From the NCBI RefSeq assembly GCF_002933345.1, contig NZ_PDKR01000003.1, forward strand, positions 1 to 64,000: a DNA stretch of 64,000 nucleotides, written 5' to 3'. The position numbers and the translations under genes were made by a program. The notes below the pieces were generated by a model. The model was given only the letters and a program-made list of their open reading frames with translations. It did no database searches and was not told the DNA's origin. The DNA comes from Candidatus Pantoea edessiphila. GTDB lineage: Bacteria; Pseudomonadota; Gammaproteobacteria; Enterobacterales; Enterobacteriaceae. Below are positions 12,189 to 21,774 of this stretch, piece after piece; the stretch's first letter is position 1, and each line of letters starts with the position of its first letter.

Positions 12189-13700
12189 TTGATTAAAAAA
12201 AATTACGAAAATAATCAACTTCCATATTCTATTTGGCCTGTAAACATGATTGCTAAATTGGAAAATGATGGTGCTAATTATTTTGGTATTAGCTTATATG
12301 ACATTATGTTACGTGCTGGAAAAGCTATTTATGAACATGTTTGTACAAATTGGCCTAATGCTAAATATTGGTTAATTTTATGCGGTAATGGGAACAATGG
12401 CGGAGACGGTTATGCAACAGCTTGTATAGCTAAAACATCAGGTAAAAAGGTAACATTAATTGCTTGTAAAGGAACACGACCATTATCCAAAGAAGCCCAA
12501 ACTGCTCATGATTCTTGGTTATCAATAAAGGGGAAAATTTATCAACCAAATATAAAATGGCCTCATAAAGTAGATATAATTATTGATGCTTTATTAGGCA
12601 CAGGCATTAATCGTACTACTAGTGAATTTTATTTTAATTTGATAGAAAAAGCAAATATGCATTTAGCACCAATCCTATCAGTTGATATGCCTTCAGGTTT
12701 ATCTCCATCTAATGGTAGTGTACTTGGAAAGGCTATTATGGCTTCGCATACTTTATGTTTTATAGGTTTAAAACCTGGACAATTTATCGGAAACGCTAGG
12801 GATTTAATTGGAAAGCTTTATTATGTTGATTTAGGATTAAAATCCTTCCTTGTAGATAAAAAAGCACCTATATCACGTTTTGATACTAGTTTTTTACCAA
12901 ATTGGTTAAAACCACGTAAAAAAACTTCTCATAAAGGGAATCATGGCCGACTGTTAGTAATTGGAGGCAACATTGGCACAGTAGGTGCTGTTTTTATGGT
13001 AGCAGAAGCAGCACTTAGAACTGGGAGCGGATTAGTAAAATTATTAACTTACAAAGAAAACATTATTCCTTTTCTTACTGCACGTCCTGAGATTATGATA
13101 GATGAAATAACAAATGATAAATTAACAGAATCATTACTCTGGGCGGATGTTATTGTTGTTGGTCCAGGTTTAGGTCATCACGATTTAGCAAAAAGGATAT
13201 TAGAAAAAATATCATTTATTAAAAAACCAATGGTTTGGGATGCAGATGCACTTAGTTTTCTAGCGATCACTAAAGATAAGTGCCATAATCGTATAATAAC
13301 ACCTCATCCTGGTGAAGCTAGTCTTTTACTAAATATGCGAACTATGGAAGTTGAACAAGATCGGTTATATGCTGTAAAATCTTTAGTAGATAAATATGGT
13401 GGAGTTGTAGTACTAAAAGGTGCAGGAACTATCATTGCTGATGAAAAAGGTAATATAGGTATTGCTGATGTAGGTAATGCAGGTATGGCATCTGGTGGTA
13501 TGGGTGATGTATTGAGCGGTATTATAGCTTCTTTAGTAGGTCAAAAACTGGAAATTTTTGATGCAGCTTGTGCCGGTTGTGTAATACATGGTGCTGCAGC
13601 AGATGAATTAGCAGTTAATCGTGGTACAAGAGGAATGTTAGCAACAGATTTATTTAAAATATTATGGAAATTTGTTAATCCAGATTTTATAAAAAAGTGA
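12189..13700 (+). CDS. nnr: Bifunctional NAD(P)HX epimerase / ADP-dependent NAD(P)HX dehydratase
   Basis: Repairs hydrated NADH/NADPH. The N-terminal epimerase domain (YjeF_N, about 20-220) contains LCGNGNNGGDGYATA and VDMPSGLSPSNG. The C-terminal ribokinase-like dehydratase (about 230-500) contains SHKGNHGRLLVIGG, GPGLG, WDADALSFLA, TPHPGEASLLL and GNAGMASGGMGDVLSG. At 503 residues it is full length (E. coli 515). The start is TTG at 12189 with GGAG about 11 bases upstream; a later ATG at 12246 would cut into the conserved region. The normal downstream partner tsaE is a pseudogene here. Confidence 0.95.
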   Translation: MIKKNYENNQLPYSIWPVNMIAKLENDGANYFGISLYDIMLRAGKAIYEHVCTNWPNAKYWLILCGNGNNGGDGYATACIAKTSGKKVTLIACKGTRPLSKEAQTAHDSWLSIKGKIYQPNIKWPHKVDIIIDALLGTGINRTTSEFYFNLIEKANMHLAPILSVDMPSGLSPSNGSVLGKAIMASHTLCFIGLKPGQFIGNARDLIGKLYYVDLGLKSFLVDKKAPISRFDTSFLPNWLKPRKKTSHKGNHGRLLVIGGNIGTVGAVFMVAEAALRTGSGLVKLLTYKENIIPFLTARPEIMIDEITNDKLTESLLWADVIVVGPGLGHHDLAKRILEKISFIKKPMVWDADALSFLAITKDKCHNRIITPHPGEASLLLNMRTMEVEQDRLYAVKSLVDKYGGVVVLKGAGTIIADEKGNIGIADVGNAGMASGGMGDVLSGIIASLVGQKLEIFDAACAGCVIHGAAADELAVNRGTRGMLATDLFKILWKFVNPDFIKK

Positions 13701-13726
13701 AAAATATGGAATATTATATTTTATTT

Positions 13727-13761
13727 ACCTAATAAATCAAAACTATTGAATTAGGTTTTTT
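13727..13761 (+). terminator. Rho-independent-like terminator after nnr
   Basis: ACCTAAT at 13727-13733 pairs with ATTAGGT at 13750-13756 and is followed directly by a run of T. It lies about 27 bases past the nnr stop, cutting nnr off from the decayed tsaE. Confidence 0.5.
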
Positions 13762-13780
13762 ATGTTACAATTAGGCTAAT

Positions 13781-14107
13781 ATTTATCTTTACGTTGATAT
13801 TGCAGTAAGTAAAACTAACTTAGTTAATGGTTTTTTAAATTCATTTAGTTATAATGGTGTTGTACATTTATTAAATATTATAAATGTCTAATAATAAAAA
13901 TTATCATATTTGATCTTTATTATGTTTTAAATTAATTTAAGCTATTTTCAATGGTAATTCATGATTATTTTAATAATACAATTTGAATGGCTACAAAAAG
14001 ATATATTGTCAATACCCGATATAGTATTAAATCTTAGTTGTATAGAAAATAATGAAAGAAAAGTAAATTTATTTACACATTCTTTTTTTTGCTATGCTTT
14101 AGATTAA
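13781..14107 (+). pseudogene. tsaE: tsaE remnant (t6A biosynthesis ATPase), decayed
   Basis: Reading 13781 onward gives IYLYVDIAVSKTNLVNGFLN, which lines up without gaps with the TsaE segment [20 protein letters not shown]. The Walker A GDLGAGKT has become VDIAVSKT. A stop follows at about 13892. A second fragment in a different frame (about 13903-13930) reads IIIFDLYYVL, matching the HFDLYRL motif. A third, 13961-14107, reads IIQFEWLQKDILSIPDIVLN, matching the VEW...PDPDVEI end of TsaE. It needs at least two frameshifts, has internal stops and has lost the P-loop. It lies just after nnr, exactly where tsaE sits in enterobacteria. Confidence 0.88.
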
Positions 14108-14626
14108 ATAATTATAAAAAATAAAAAATTTCCATAATAATGTAATAAATTGAATTCAATATTTGAATATATTTTTAACTATGAATACAAATAATAATAT
14201 ATCCTTAATTAATCAAGTGATTTTGTAACCCAAATTTGTTCAATTAAAAATAATATGAAAAAAGTTATCTTATTGAGATTAAATAAATTATTTAATCACT
14301 TCATTTTTTATTAAGTAATAAATTAATATAAATTTAAAAATTATTGTAAAACTTTATACACAAAACAAATTAAATAGATATTTTGTTGCGGTAATTATAG
14401 AAAAGAAAAACTATTTCAGTTTTATTTATTGATTTTTTATATTCTTTATTATTTAAAATCAATACCATTTGATTTTCATAAAAATATTTTAAGTGTAATT
14501 TATTAATAAAATTTATTAATAATAATAACTAAAATAAATACTTAAAGATATATCTTTAAAATAAAAAAATAAGTTATCAAATCTCTTAATTTAACAAAGT
14601 AATTAAGAGTTTAAAGGATAATTATA
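14108..14626. other. AT-rich spacer at the lost amiB position
   Basis: Between the tsaE remnant and mutL, where E. coli has amiB. I could not read any amidase or LysM fragment. It must contain the mutL promoter. Confidence 0.5.
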
Positions 14627-16387
14627 ATGTCAATTAAGATTTTGCCACCGTATTTAATAAATCAAATTTCTGCTGGTGAAATAATTGAACGTCCTGTATC
14701 AGTTGTTAAAGAATTGATAGAGAATAGCCTTGATGCTGGAGCTAATCGTATCGATATAAATATAAAAAAAGGCGGAATGAAATTAATTCAAATACAAGAT
14801 AACGGTTGTGGAATCATAAGAAATGAGTTATCTATATCTTTAGAACGATACGCGACTAGCAAAATAAGATCTATAAAAGATTTAGAAATAATTACAAGCT
14901 TAGGTTTTAGAGGAGAAGCTTTAACTAGTATTAGTTCTGTTTCACGTTTAACTTTAACTTCGAGAACAGTTAATCAAAATCAAGCTTGGCAAATTTACAC
15001 AGAAGGCAATAAAATTATAGATGTAAAAATCAAGCCAGCTACACATCCGATTGGCACAACAGTTAAAGTTTTTGATTTATTTTATAATACTCCTGTTCGT
15101 CGTAAGTTTATGAAAACAGAAAAAATAGAATTTAATCATATATATAATATGATTAATCAAATATTATTAGCTCGTTTTGACGTTACAATATCCTTTAGTC
15201 ATAATGACTATTTAATATATTATCAGCCAGCAGTAATTACTGAAAATCAAATAAAAAGAAGATTAGGATTTGTTTGTGGAACTAATTTTGTAAAAAATTG
15301 TTTGCGAGTTGATTATCAACAAGATAATTTATCTATCCATGGTTGGATTATCAATAGATCTGAATATAAAATAATTGATTTTCTACAGTATTGTTATGTT
15401 AATGGAAGGATTATAAAAGATAAATTAATTAGTAATGCTATCAGACAAGCATTTAATGATCAATTAAAGAATAATGAAAAACCTTCATATGTAATATATT
15501 TGGAAATTAATCCAAGTCAACTTGATATAAATATTCATCCTACGAAAAAAGAAATCCGTTTTTACCAACCAAGATTAGTATATGATTTTATCATTCAAGG
15601 TATAACTAATGTACTTGAAATTTACTATAAAAACAAAGTAGTATCAATTGTATTGAATAAAGAATCTAAAAATCAATCAAATGATGATCATATGAAAAAT
15701 AATGATTTTTTTTCTTTGCCTGATTGGTATTTTAAAGATGATGTATCTAATTTAATACCTAAGGAAATAAAAGAACACTATAATAGTCAAATTTCGGTTT
15801 GTAAATTACCATATGTAACAGTAAAATATCCAAAATATTTTGGTCATTTATTAACTGTATTGAAAAATAGTTATGCAGTACTTAAAAAAAATCAAACATT
15901 AAGATTAATGTCATTACCTGTAGCTTTCCGTTACTTAAAACAATCACAATTGCAAAATAGAAGACTCAAATCACAAACACGTCCTTTATTAATTCCACTA
16001 AAGATAAAAATTAGAGAATCTTATTTAAAAACAATCCAAAAAAACAATTCTATATTAAATAGTATAGGGATATGTTTTCAAATTGAGACTGATCATATAA
16101 CTTTACTTTCTATACCTTCAACTCTACATGTATATGATTTAAAAGTTTTAATTCATGAAATAGTAGATTATTTATTTTTACAAAAAAATATTTCTATTCA
16201 ACAGTTATGTTATTGGTTAGCAATTTATGAAAATAAAAATGACACTATAAATTGGACTAATTTGAAGGTAAATATATTATTAACTGAAATTGAATACTTT
16301 TGTCCAGATTTATTAAGATCACCTCCTTCAAATTTAATACAGCAAATTAATATAAAAAATACGATAAATATGCTAAACAATGTTTGA
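14627..16387 (+). CDS. mutL: DNA mismatch repair protein MutL
   Basis: GHKL ATPase that couples MutS to downstream repair. N-terminal motifs are intact: [20 protein letters not shown] (about 12-31), DNGCGI, and the ATP lid YATSKI...[19 protein letters not shown] lies near 303. A low-complexity linker is followed by a C-terminal dimerisation domain that is shorter and more diverged; total 586 residues (E. coli 615). There is no endonuclease motif, so, as in E. coli, it would need MutH. Dam is missing from its usual place in this window. It overlaps miaA by 8 bases. Confidence 0.95.
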   Translation: MSIKILPPYLINQISAGEIIERPVSVVKELIENSLDAGANRIDINIKKGGMKLIQIQDNGCGIIRNELSISLERYATSKIRSIKDLEIITSLGFRGEALTSISSVSRLTLTSRTVNQNQAWQIYTEGNKIIDVKIKPATHPIGTTVKVFDLFYNTPVRRKFMKTEKIEFNHIYNMINQILLARFDVTISFSHNDYLIYYQPAVITENQIKRRLGFVCGTNFVKNCLRVDYQQDNLSIHGWIINRSEYKIIDFLQYCYVNGRIIKDKLISNAIRQAFNDQLKNNEKPSYVIYLEINPSQLDINIHPTKKEIRFYQPRLVYDFIIQGITNVLEIYYKNKVVSIVLNKESKNQSNDDHMKNNDFFSLPDWYFKDDVSNLIPKEIKEHYNSQISVCKLPYVTVKYPKYFGHLLTVLKNSYAVLKKNQTLRLMSLPVAFRYLKQSQLQNRRLKSQTRPLLIPLKIKIRESYLKTIQKNNSILNSIGICFQIETDHITLLSIPSTLHVYDLKVLIHEIVDYLFLQKNISIQQLCYWLAIYENKNDTINWTNLKVNILLTEIEYFCPDLLRSPPSNLIQQINIKNTINMLNNV

Positions 16388-17333
16388 ATTAAATCACTCT
16401 AAATATCATCCAAAAGTTATTTTTTTACTAGGACCAACCGCATCAGGTAAAACTGCTTTAGCAATTAAATTACACAAAATATTACCTATAGATATAATAA
16501 GCGTGGATTCAGGATTAATATATCGTCAAATGAATATTGGTACATGTAAACCATCTATTAAAGAATTGTCTTTAACACCTCATCTTTTATTAGACATAAG
16601 AGACCCTGCGGAATATTATTCAGCTGCTGAATTCAGACATGATGCTCTAATAGAAATAGAAAACATAGTAAAAAACGGCCGAATACCTTGTCTTGTCGGA
16701 GGGACTATGTTTTATTTTAAAACGTTAATTGAAGGATTATCTAATTTACCATCAACTGATATTAATGTTCGACGTGAAATATACCAAATAGCCAATAATA
16801 AAGGATGGTGTTTTTTATATAATCAATTATGTAAAATCGATCCAATTTATGCGTCCTGTATTCATCAAAATGATATACAAAGAATACAGCGAGCATTAGA
16901 AGTAATTTATATATCTGGAAAAACTTTTACTGAACTTAAAAAAAAATCTATCAAACCTCTACCCTATAATTTATATCAATTTGGTATAATTCCTGAAAGC
17001 CGTGATTTATTACATAAACGCATTGAATTACGTTTCAAAAAAATATTAGCATTAGGATTTGAAGAAGAATCCAGAGCTTTATTCGCTCGTGGTGATTTGC
17101 ATGTAAATATGCCTTCTGTTCGTTGTATTGGTTATCGTCAGATGTGGTCTTTTATAAACGGTGAAATAAGCTATGAGGATATGGTTTATCAAGCCATTTG
17201 TGCAACTAAACAACTTGCTAAACGTCAATTTACTTGGATGCGCAAGTGGAAAAATATTCATTGGTTACACAGTGAAAATATTAAATTAGCTATTGATTCT
17301 ATCATAAAAATATTTACTGCTGATATTAATTAA
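16380..17333 (+). CDS. miaA: tRNA dimethylallyltransferase
   Basis: Adds the isopentenyl group to A37 of tRNAs reading UNN codons. P-loop GPTASGKT spans residues 18-25. [19 protein letters not shown] follows, and the tRNA-binding region [19 protein letters not shown] and [12 protein letters not shown] are in the C-terminal part. Its 317 residues match E. coli (316). It is translationally coupled to mutL through an 8-base overlap. The next gene in E. coli, hfq, is gone. Confidence 0.96.
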   Translation: MFELNHSKYHPKVIFLLGPTASGKTALAIKLHKILPIDIISVDSGLIYRQMNIGTCKPSIKELSLTPHLLLDIRDPAEYYSAAEFRHDALIEIENIVKNGRIPCLVGGTMFYFKTLIEGLSNLPSTDINVRREIYQIANNKGWCFLYNQLCKIDPIYASCIHQNDIQRIQRALEVIYISGKTFTELKKKSIKPLPYNLYQFGIIPESRDLLHKRIELRFKKILALGFEEESRALFARGDLHVNMPSVRCIGYRQMWSFINGEISYEDMVYQAICATKQLAKRQFTWMRKWKNIHWLHSENIKLAIDSIIKIFTADIN

Positions 17334-17751
17334 TTTACATTACTTTGGGAATATATAAATTAATATTTAACCACTTCCTTTTAAACAAAGTACTAAAATA
17401 TCTTTTAACTTATAAAAAAAATTAAGTTATTTCTAGATAATTAGAACTAATTAATATACTGTATATAAAAATATTATTTTTTATCATATTTTATATCAAA
17501 TTAACTAATCTTATAAAAAATAAATCATAAAATATATTTTAATTAATTGTATTATAAAATTTAAAAATCACATTAAGTAAATGTAATATGTTTATTATTT
17601 TTAGATATAAACATTTTTATTAAACTTTTATTCAAATGAATATTTTAATTTATTTATTATAATAAAGATTGATTAATAAGCTATTTTTAAAATATACACT
17701 AATTTAGAAATGCATAATAAAAAAGTAAACTCAAAAAGAGTGGAGTAAAAT
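17334..17751. other. AT-rich spacer at the lost hfq-hflX position
   Basis: The 418 bases between miaA and hflK, where enterobacteria have hfq and hflX. No Hfq or HflX fragment is readable in six frames. GAGTGGAG just before the hflK ATG is a usable ribosome binding site. Confidence 0.55.
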
Positions 17752-19053
17752 ATGATATTGAATCACCCTGGAAATAAGCAGTATCGTCGTGATCCATTGG
17801 GTAATGACAAAATTAATTTAAATAATAAAAAAAATTTTAATTTAAGATGCATAATTAAAAATTTAATAAAAAAAATTAGTGCAATCAACAATAATAAATC
17901 CAATAATATGAAAAAAAGATTAAACATTATAACTTATAAAGTTGTTTTTATAGTTTTAATTTCTGTAATATTTACTTGGATATTAAGTGGTTTTTATACT
18001 ATTCAAGAAGCAGAATGTGGTATAGTTGCCCGTTTTGGTAAATTCATTAAATTAGCAGAATCAGGATTGAATTGGAAGTTAAATTTCATAGATCAAGTCA
18101 ATATTGTTAATATAAAAAAAATACGTGAATTAAATATTTCAGGTATAATGTTAACTTCTGATGAAGATTTAGTGAATGTTGAAATCAATGTTCAATATAA
18201 AATTGTTAATCCTAAATATTATTTATATTCTGTGATAAATAGTGAAGAAAGTTTAATAAAAGCTACTAATAGCGCATTACGCAATGTAATTGGAAAAACA
18301 AATATAGAAGATGTTTTTTATAAAGGAAATGATACTATTTGCCATGATATCAAATACCAAATTAAAGACATTATTAGTCCCTATAAAATTGGTGTCAGCA
18401 TAATAGACGTTAACATAAGGCATTTACAACTTCCGAATGAGGTTGAATCATCTTTTAAAGATTTTATTAAAGCAAAAGAAAATAAAGAAAATTATATAAT
18501 AGAAGCAAATAATTATTCTGAAAAATTAAAATTAATTGCTAAAAATAAAGCAAAATTTATTCTTGAAAAAGCGCATATACTTCAAAAACAAAAATTATTA
18601 AAAGCTAGAGGAGAAGTAGAAAGATTTGTGAAAATGTTAGAAGCATATAAAGCTAGTCCAAAAATTACTAGAGAATTTTTATATATTGAAACTCTAGAAA
18701 ATATTTTAAATCATGCAAGAAAGGTATTAATTGATGTTAATAAAAATAATCTTATATTACTTCCAACCGATTTTAAAAATGGTAATATATCTTTATACGA
18801 ATTGAATAAAAAACAAGATGAATTGAATAAAAAACAAGATGAATTGAATAAAAAACAAGATGAATTGAATAAAAAACAAAACGAAACGTATAACATAAAA
18901 AAATCATTATCAACTTATAATACTAATAATCAAGAATTATTAAATAATACCGATGAATTAAATAAAAAACAAAATGATATTATTGATAAACGTAAATCTA
19001 ATACTTTCAGAAATAATATTAAGCGTGAAAAAAGAGAAGAAATTAATGCATAA
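17752..19053 (+). CDS. hflK: HflK, SPFH-domain regulator of FtsH protease, with C-terminal repeat
   Basis: Membrane-anchored SPFH protein that forms a large ring complex with HflC around FtsH. The N-terminal HPGNKQYRRDPLG motif is conserved. A single membrane helix spans about 63-82. The SPFH domain follows (EAECGIVARFGKFIKLAESG, then SDEDLVNVEINVQYKI). A helical region is next, up to LYIETLENIL. The tail is unusual: four in-frame copies of a heptapeptide ELNKKQD/N at 350-377 and a fifth near 402. Length is 433 residues (E. coli 419). It overlaps hflC by 8 bases. Confidence 0.95.
   Translation: MILNHPGNKQYRRDPLGNDKINLNNKKNFNLRCIIKNLIKKISAINNNKSNNMKKRLNIITYKVVFIVLISVIFTWILSGFYTIQEAECGIVARFGKFIKLAESGLNWKLNFIDQVNIVNIKKIRELNISGIMLTSDEDLVNVEINVQYKIVNPKYYLYSVINSEESLIKATNSALRNVIGKTNIEDVFYKGNDTICHDIKYQIKDIISPYKIGVSIIDVNIRHLQLPNEVESSFKDFIKAKENKENYIIEANNYSEKLKLIAKNKAKFILEKAHILQKQKLLKARGEVERFVKMLEAYKASPKITREFLYIETLENILNHARKVLIDVNKNNLILLPTDFKNGNISLYELNKKQDELNKKQDELNKKQDELNKKQNETYNIKKSLSTYNTNNQELLNNTDELNKKQNDIIDKRKSNTFRNNIKREKREEINA
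18799..18882 (+). repeat. 21-bp tandem repeat (4 copies) inside hflK
   Basis: The unit GAATTGAATAAAAAACAAGA(T) starts at 18799, 18820, 18841 and 18862; the first three copies are identical and the fourth ends CAAAAC. Each adds one heptad ELNKKQD. A separated, diverged copy begins at 18955 (GAATTAAATAAAAAACAAAA). The period is a multiple of three, so copy-number changes keep the frame. Confidence 0.95.
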
Positions 19054-19993
19054 AATAATCACTCTAATAATAATTGTAATATTAATGATGTGTCGAACAT
19101 CTTTGTGCATAGTAAATGAAGGCCATAAAGCTATTTTAGTTCGTTTTAGTAAAATCGTGCGAGATAAAAATAACAATATTAAATTATTAGAACCAGGCTT
19201 ACATTTTAAGATTCCATTTATTGATATAATAACATCCATAGATAATCGTATTCACACCACAAATATAAAAAATAATTTTTTTTCTAAGGAAGGAAAAGAG
19301 ATTGTATTAGATTTTTATATTAAATGGCGTGTTAATAATTTTAACGATTACTATATGTCCACAAAAGGTGATATTTTAAAAACAGAAATGATCTTAAATC
19401 GTAAATCTAATGATATTTTGAATATTCATATAGCTCATTCATATTTAAAAGATGTTATAAATGATTTAAAGAGTCATTTAACAAAAGATGTTTATAATGC
19501 ATTAAGTAATATAAACATAGAAAATAAAGAATTAACTGCTAAATCAATAAATAATAATCTTAAATTTAAAAACAATACCATAGGAATGTCAGGGATTGAA
19601 ATTGTTGATATGAATATTAATAATATCGAGTTGACAAATAATGAACTAAATTGCATATTTAATCGGATACGCAATAAACACAAATTATTAGCACAAAAAC
19701 AGATCTTAAAAGGTAAAGAAGAATCAAAGAAAATAAGAATGCAAGCAAATTATCAAGCAGATCTTATTATGAATGAAGCAAAAATAAAAGCATTAATAAT
19801 TAAAAATGATAACGATGTAAAAATAGCAAGAATGTTTGCTGATCATTTTAAAAATGATATGGAATTTTATACCTTTATTCGCAGTTTAACTGCTTATAAA
19901 AAAATTTTTCGTAAGAAAAAAGACCTAATAGTGTTAAGTCTAGATAGTGACTTCTTTAAATATATTAAAAATCCTCTTATTAATAAGTATTAA
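19046..19993 (+). CDS. hflC: HflC, SPFH-domain partner of HflK
   Basis: Partner of HflK in the FtsH-regulating complex of the inner membrane. The start at 19046 is chosen over the longer frame from 18974 because MHKIITLIIIVILMM matches the known N-terminal anchor. The ATGCATAA overlap with the hflK stop is also typical of coupling, with AGAGAAGA about 8 bases upstream. After the helix comes VNEGHKAILVRFSKIVRDK and EPGLHFKIPFID, then a helical tail ending with FYTFIRSL and LDSDFFKYIKNP. It is 315 residues (E. coli 334), with a shortened middle loop. Confidence 0.94.
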   Translation: MHKIITLIIIVILMMCRTSLCIVNEGHKAILVRFSKIVRDKNNNIKLLEPGLHFKIPFIDIITSIDNRIHTTNIKNNFFSKEGKEIVLDFYIKWRVNNFNDYYMSTKGDILKTEMILNRKSNDILNIHIAHSYLKDVINDLKSHLTKDVYNALSNINIENKELTAKSINNNLKFKNNTIGMSGIEIVDMNINNIELTNNELNCIFNRIRNKHKLLAQKQILKGKEESKKIRMQANYQADLIMNEAKIKALIIKNDNDVKIARMFADHFKNDMEFYTFIRSLTAYKKIFRKKKDLIVLSLDSDFFKYIKNPLINKY

Positions 19994-20231
19994 AATATCA
20001 ATTATTTTAAGTAATTATTATTTCTTTATCAATCAAAGATCTCATATTAATGACTTGATATATTATTAACATTAAATGATTCAACTTCATAATATCTTTA
20101 AGTGAATTAATGTATTAGATTGTAATTAATATTTATTAGTATAATTTTAAGTATATCGAGTAATGTTTGCTTTGAATTAATTACAATATAAAAATTTAAA
20201 ATCTATTTCAATTTATAGGTGGTTTTATTAA

Positions 20232-21530
<1,299 letters not shown>

Positions 21531-21650
21531 TTTTAAAAAAATATATAAGAACTAATATCTTTTTATTGTGGTTTATTAAAAAGTTACCATAACTATCTAA
21601 AAAATAAATTAAATTTATTAATTTATAATAAAATTATTTTAATTAGATAC

Positions 21651-21679
21651 TATAATTTTAATTTCGAATTAAAATTATA
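21651..21679 (+). terminator. Perfect AT-rich hairpin between purA and rnr
   Basis: TATAATTTTAATT at 21651-21663 pairs perfectly with 21667-21679 around the loop TCG. The 13-bp stem has no G-C pair. It lies about 120 bases past purA, in the place vacated by nsrR. Terminator or processing site by position. Confidence 0.45.
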
Positions 21680-21774
21680 TTAATAAAAACTACCAAAACT
21701 GTTTATTTTTAATAAAAAAATGTATGTTTAATATTATTAATATTATTTTTAATAACAAATATTAAATAAACATT

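Noticed and set aside
18974-19045. Upstream in-frame extension of hflC
   Set aside because: The 24 extra residues overlap hflK in another frame, are not conserved, and the ATG at 19046 has the right N-terminus and spacing.
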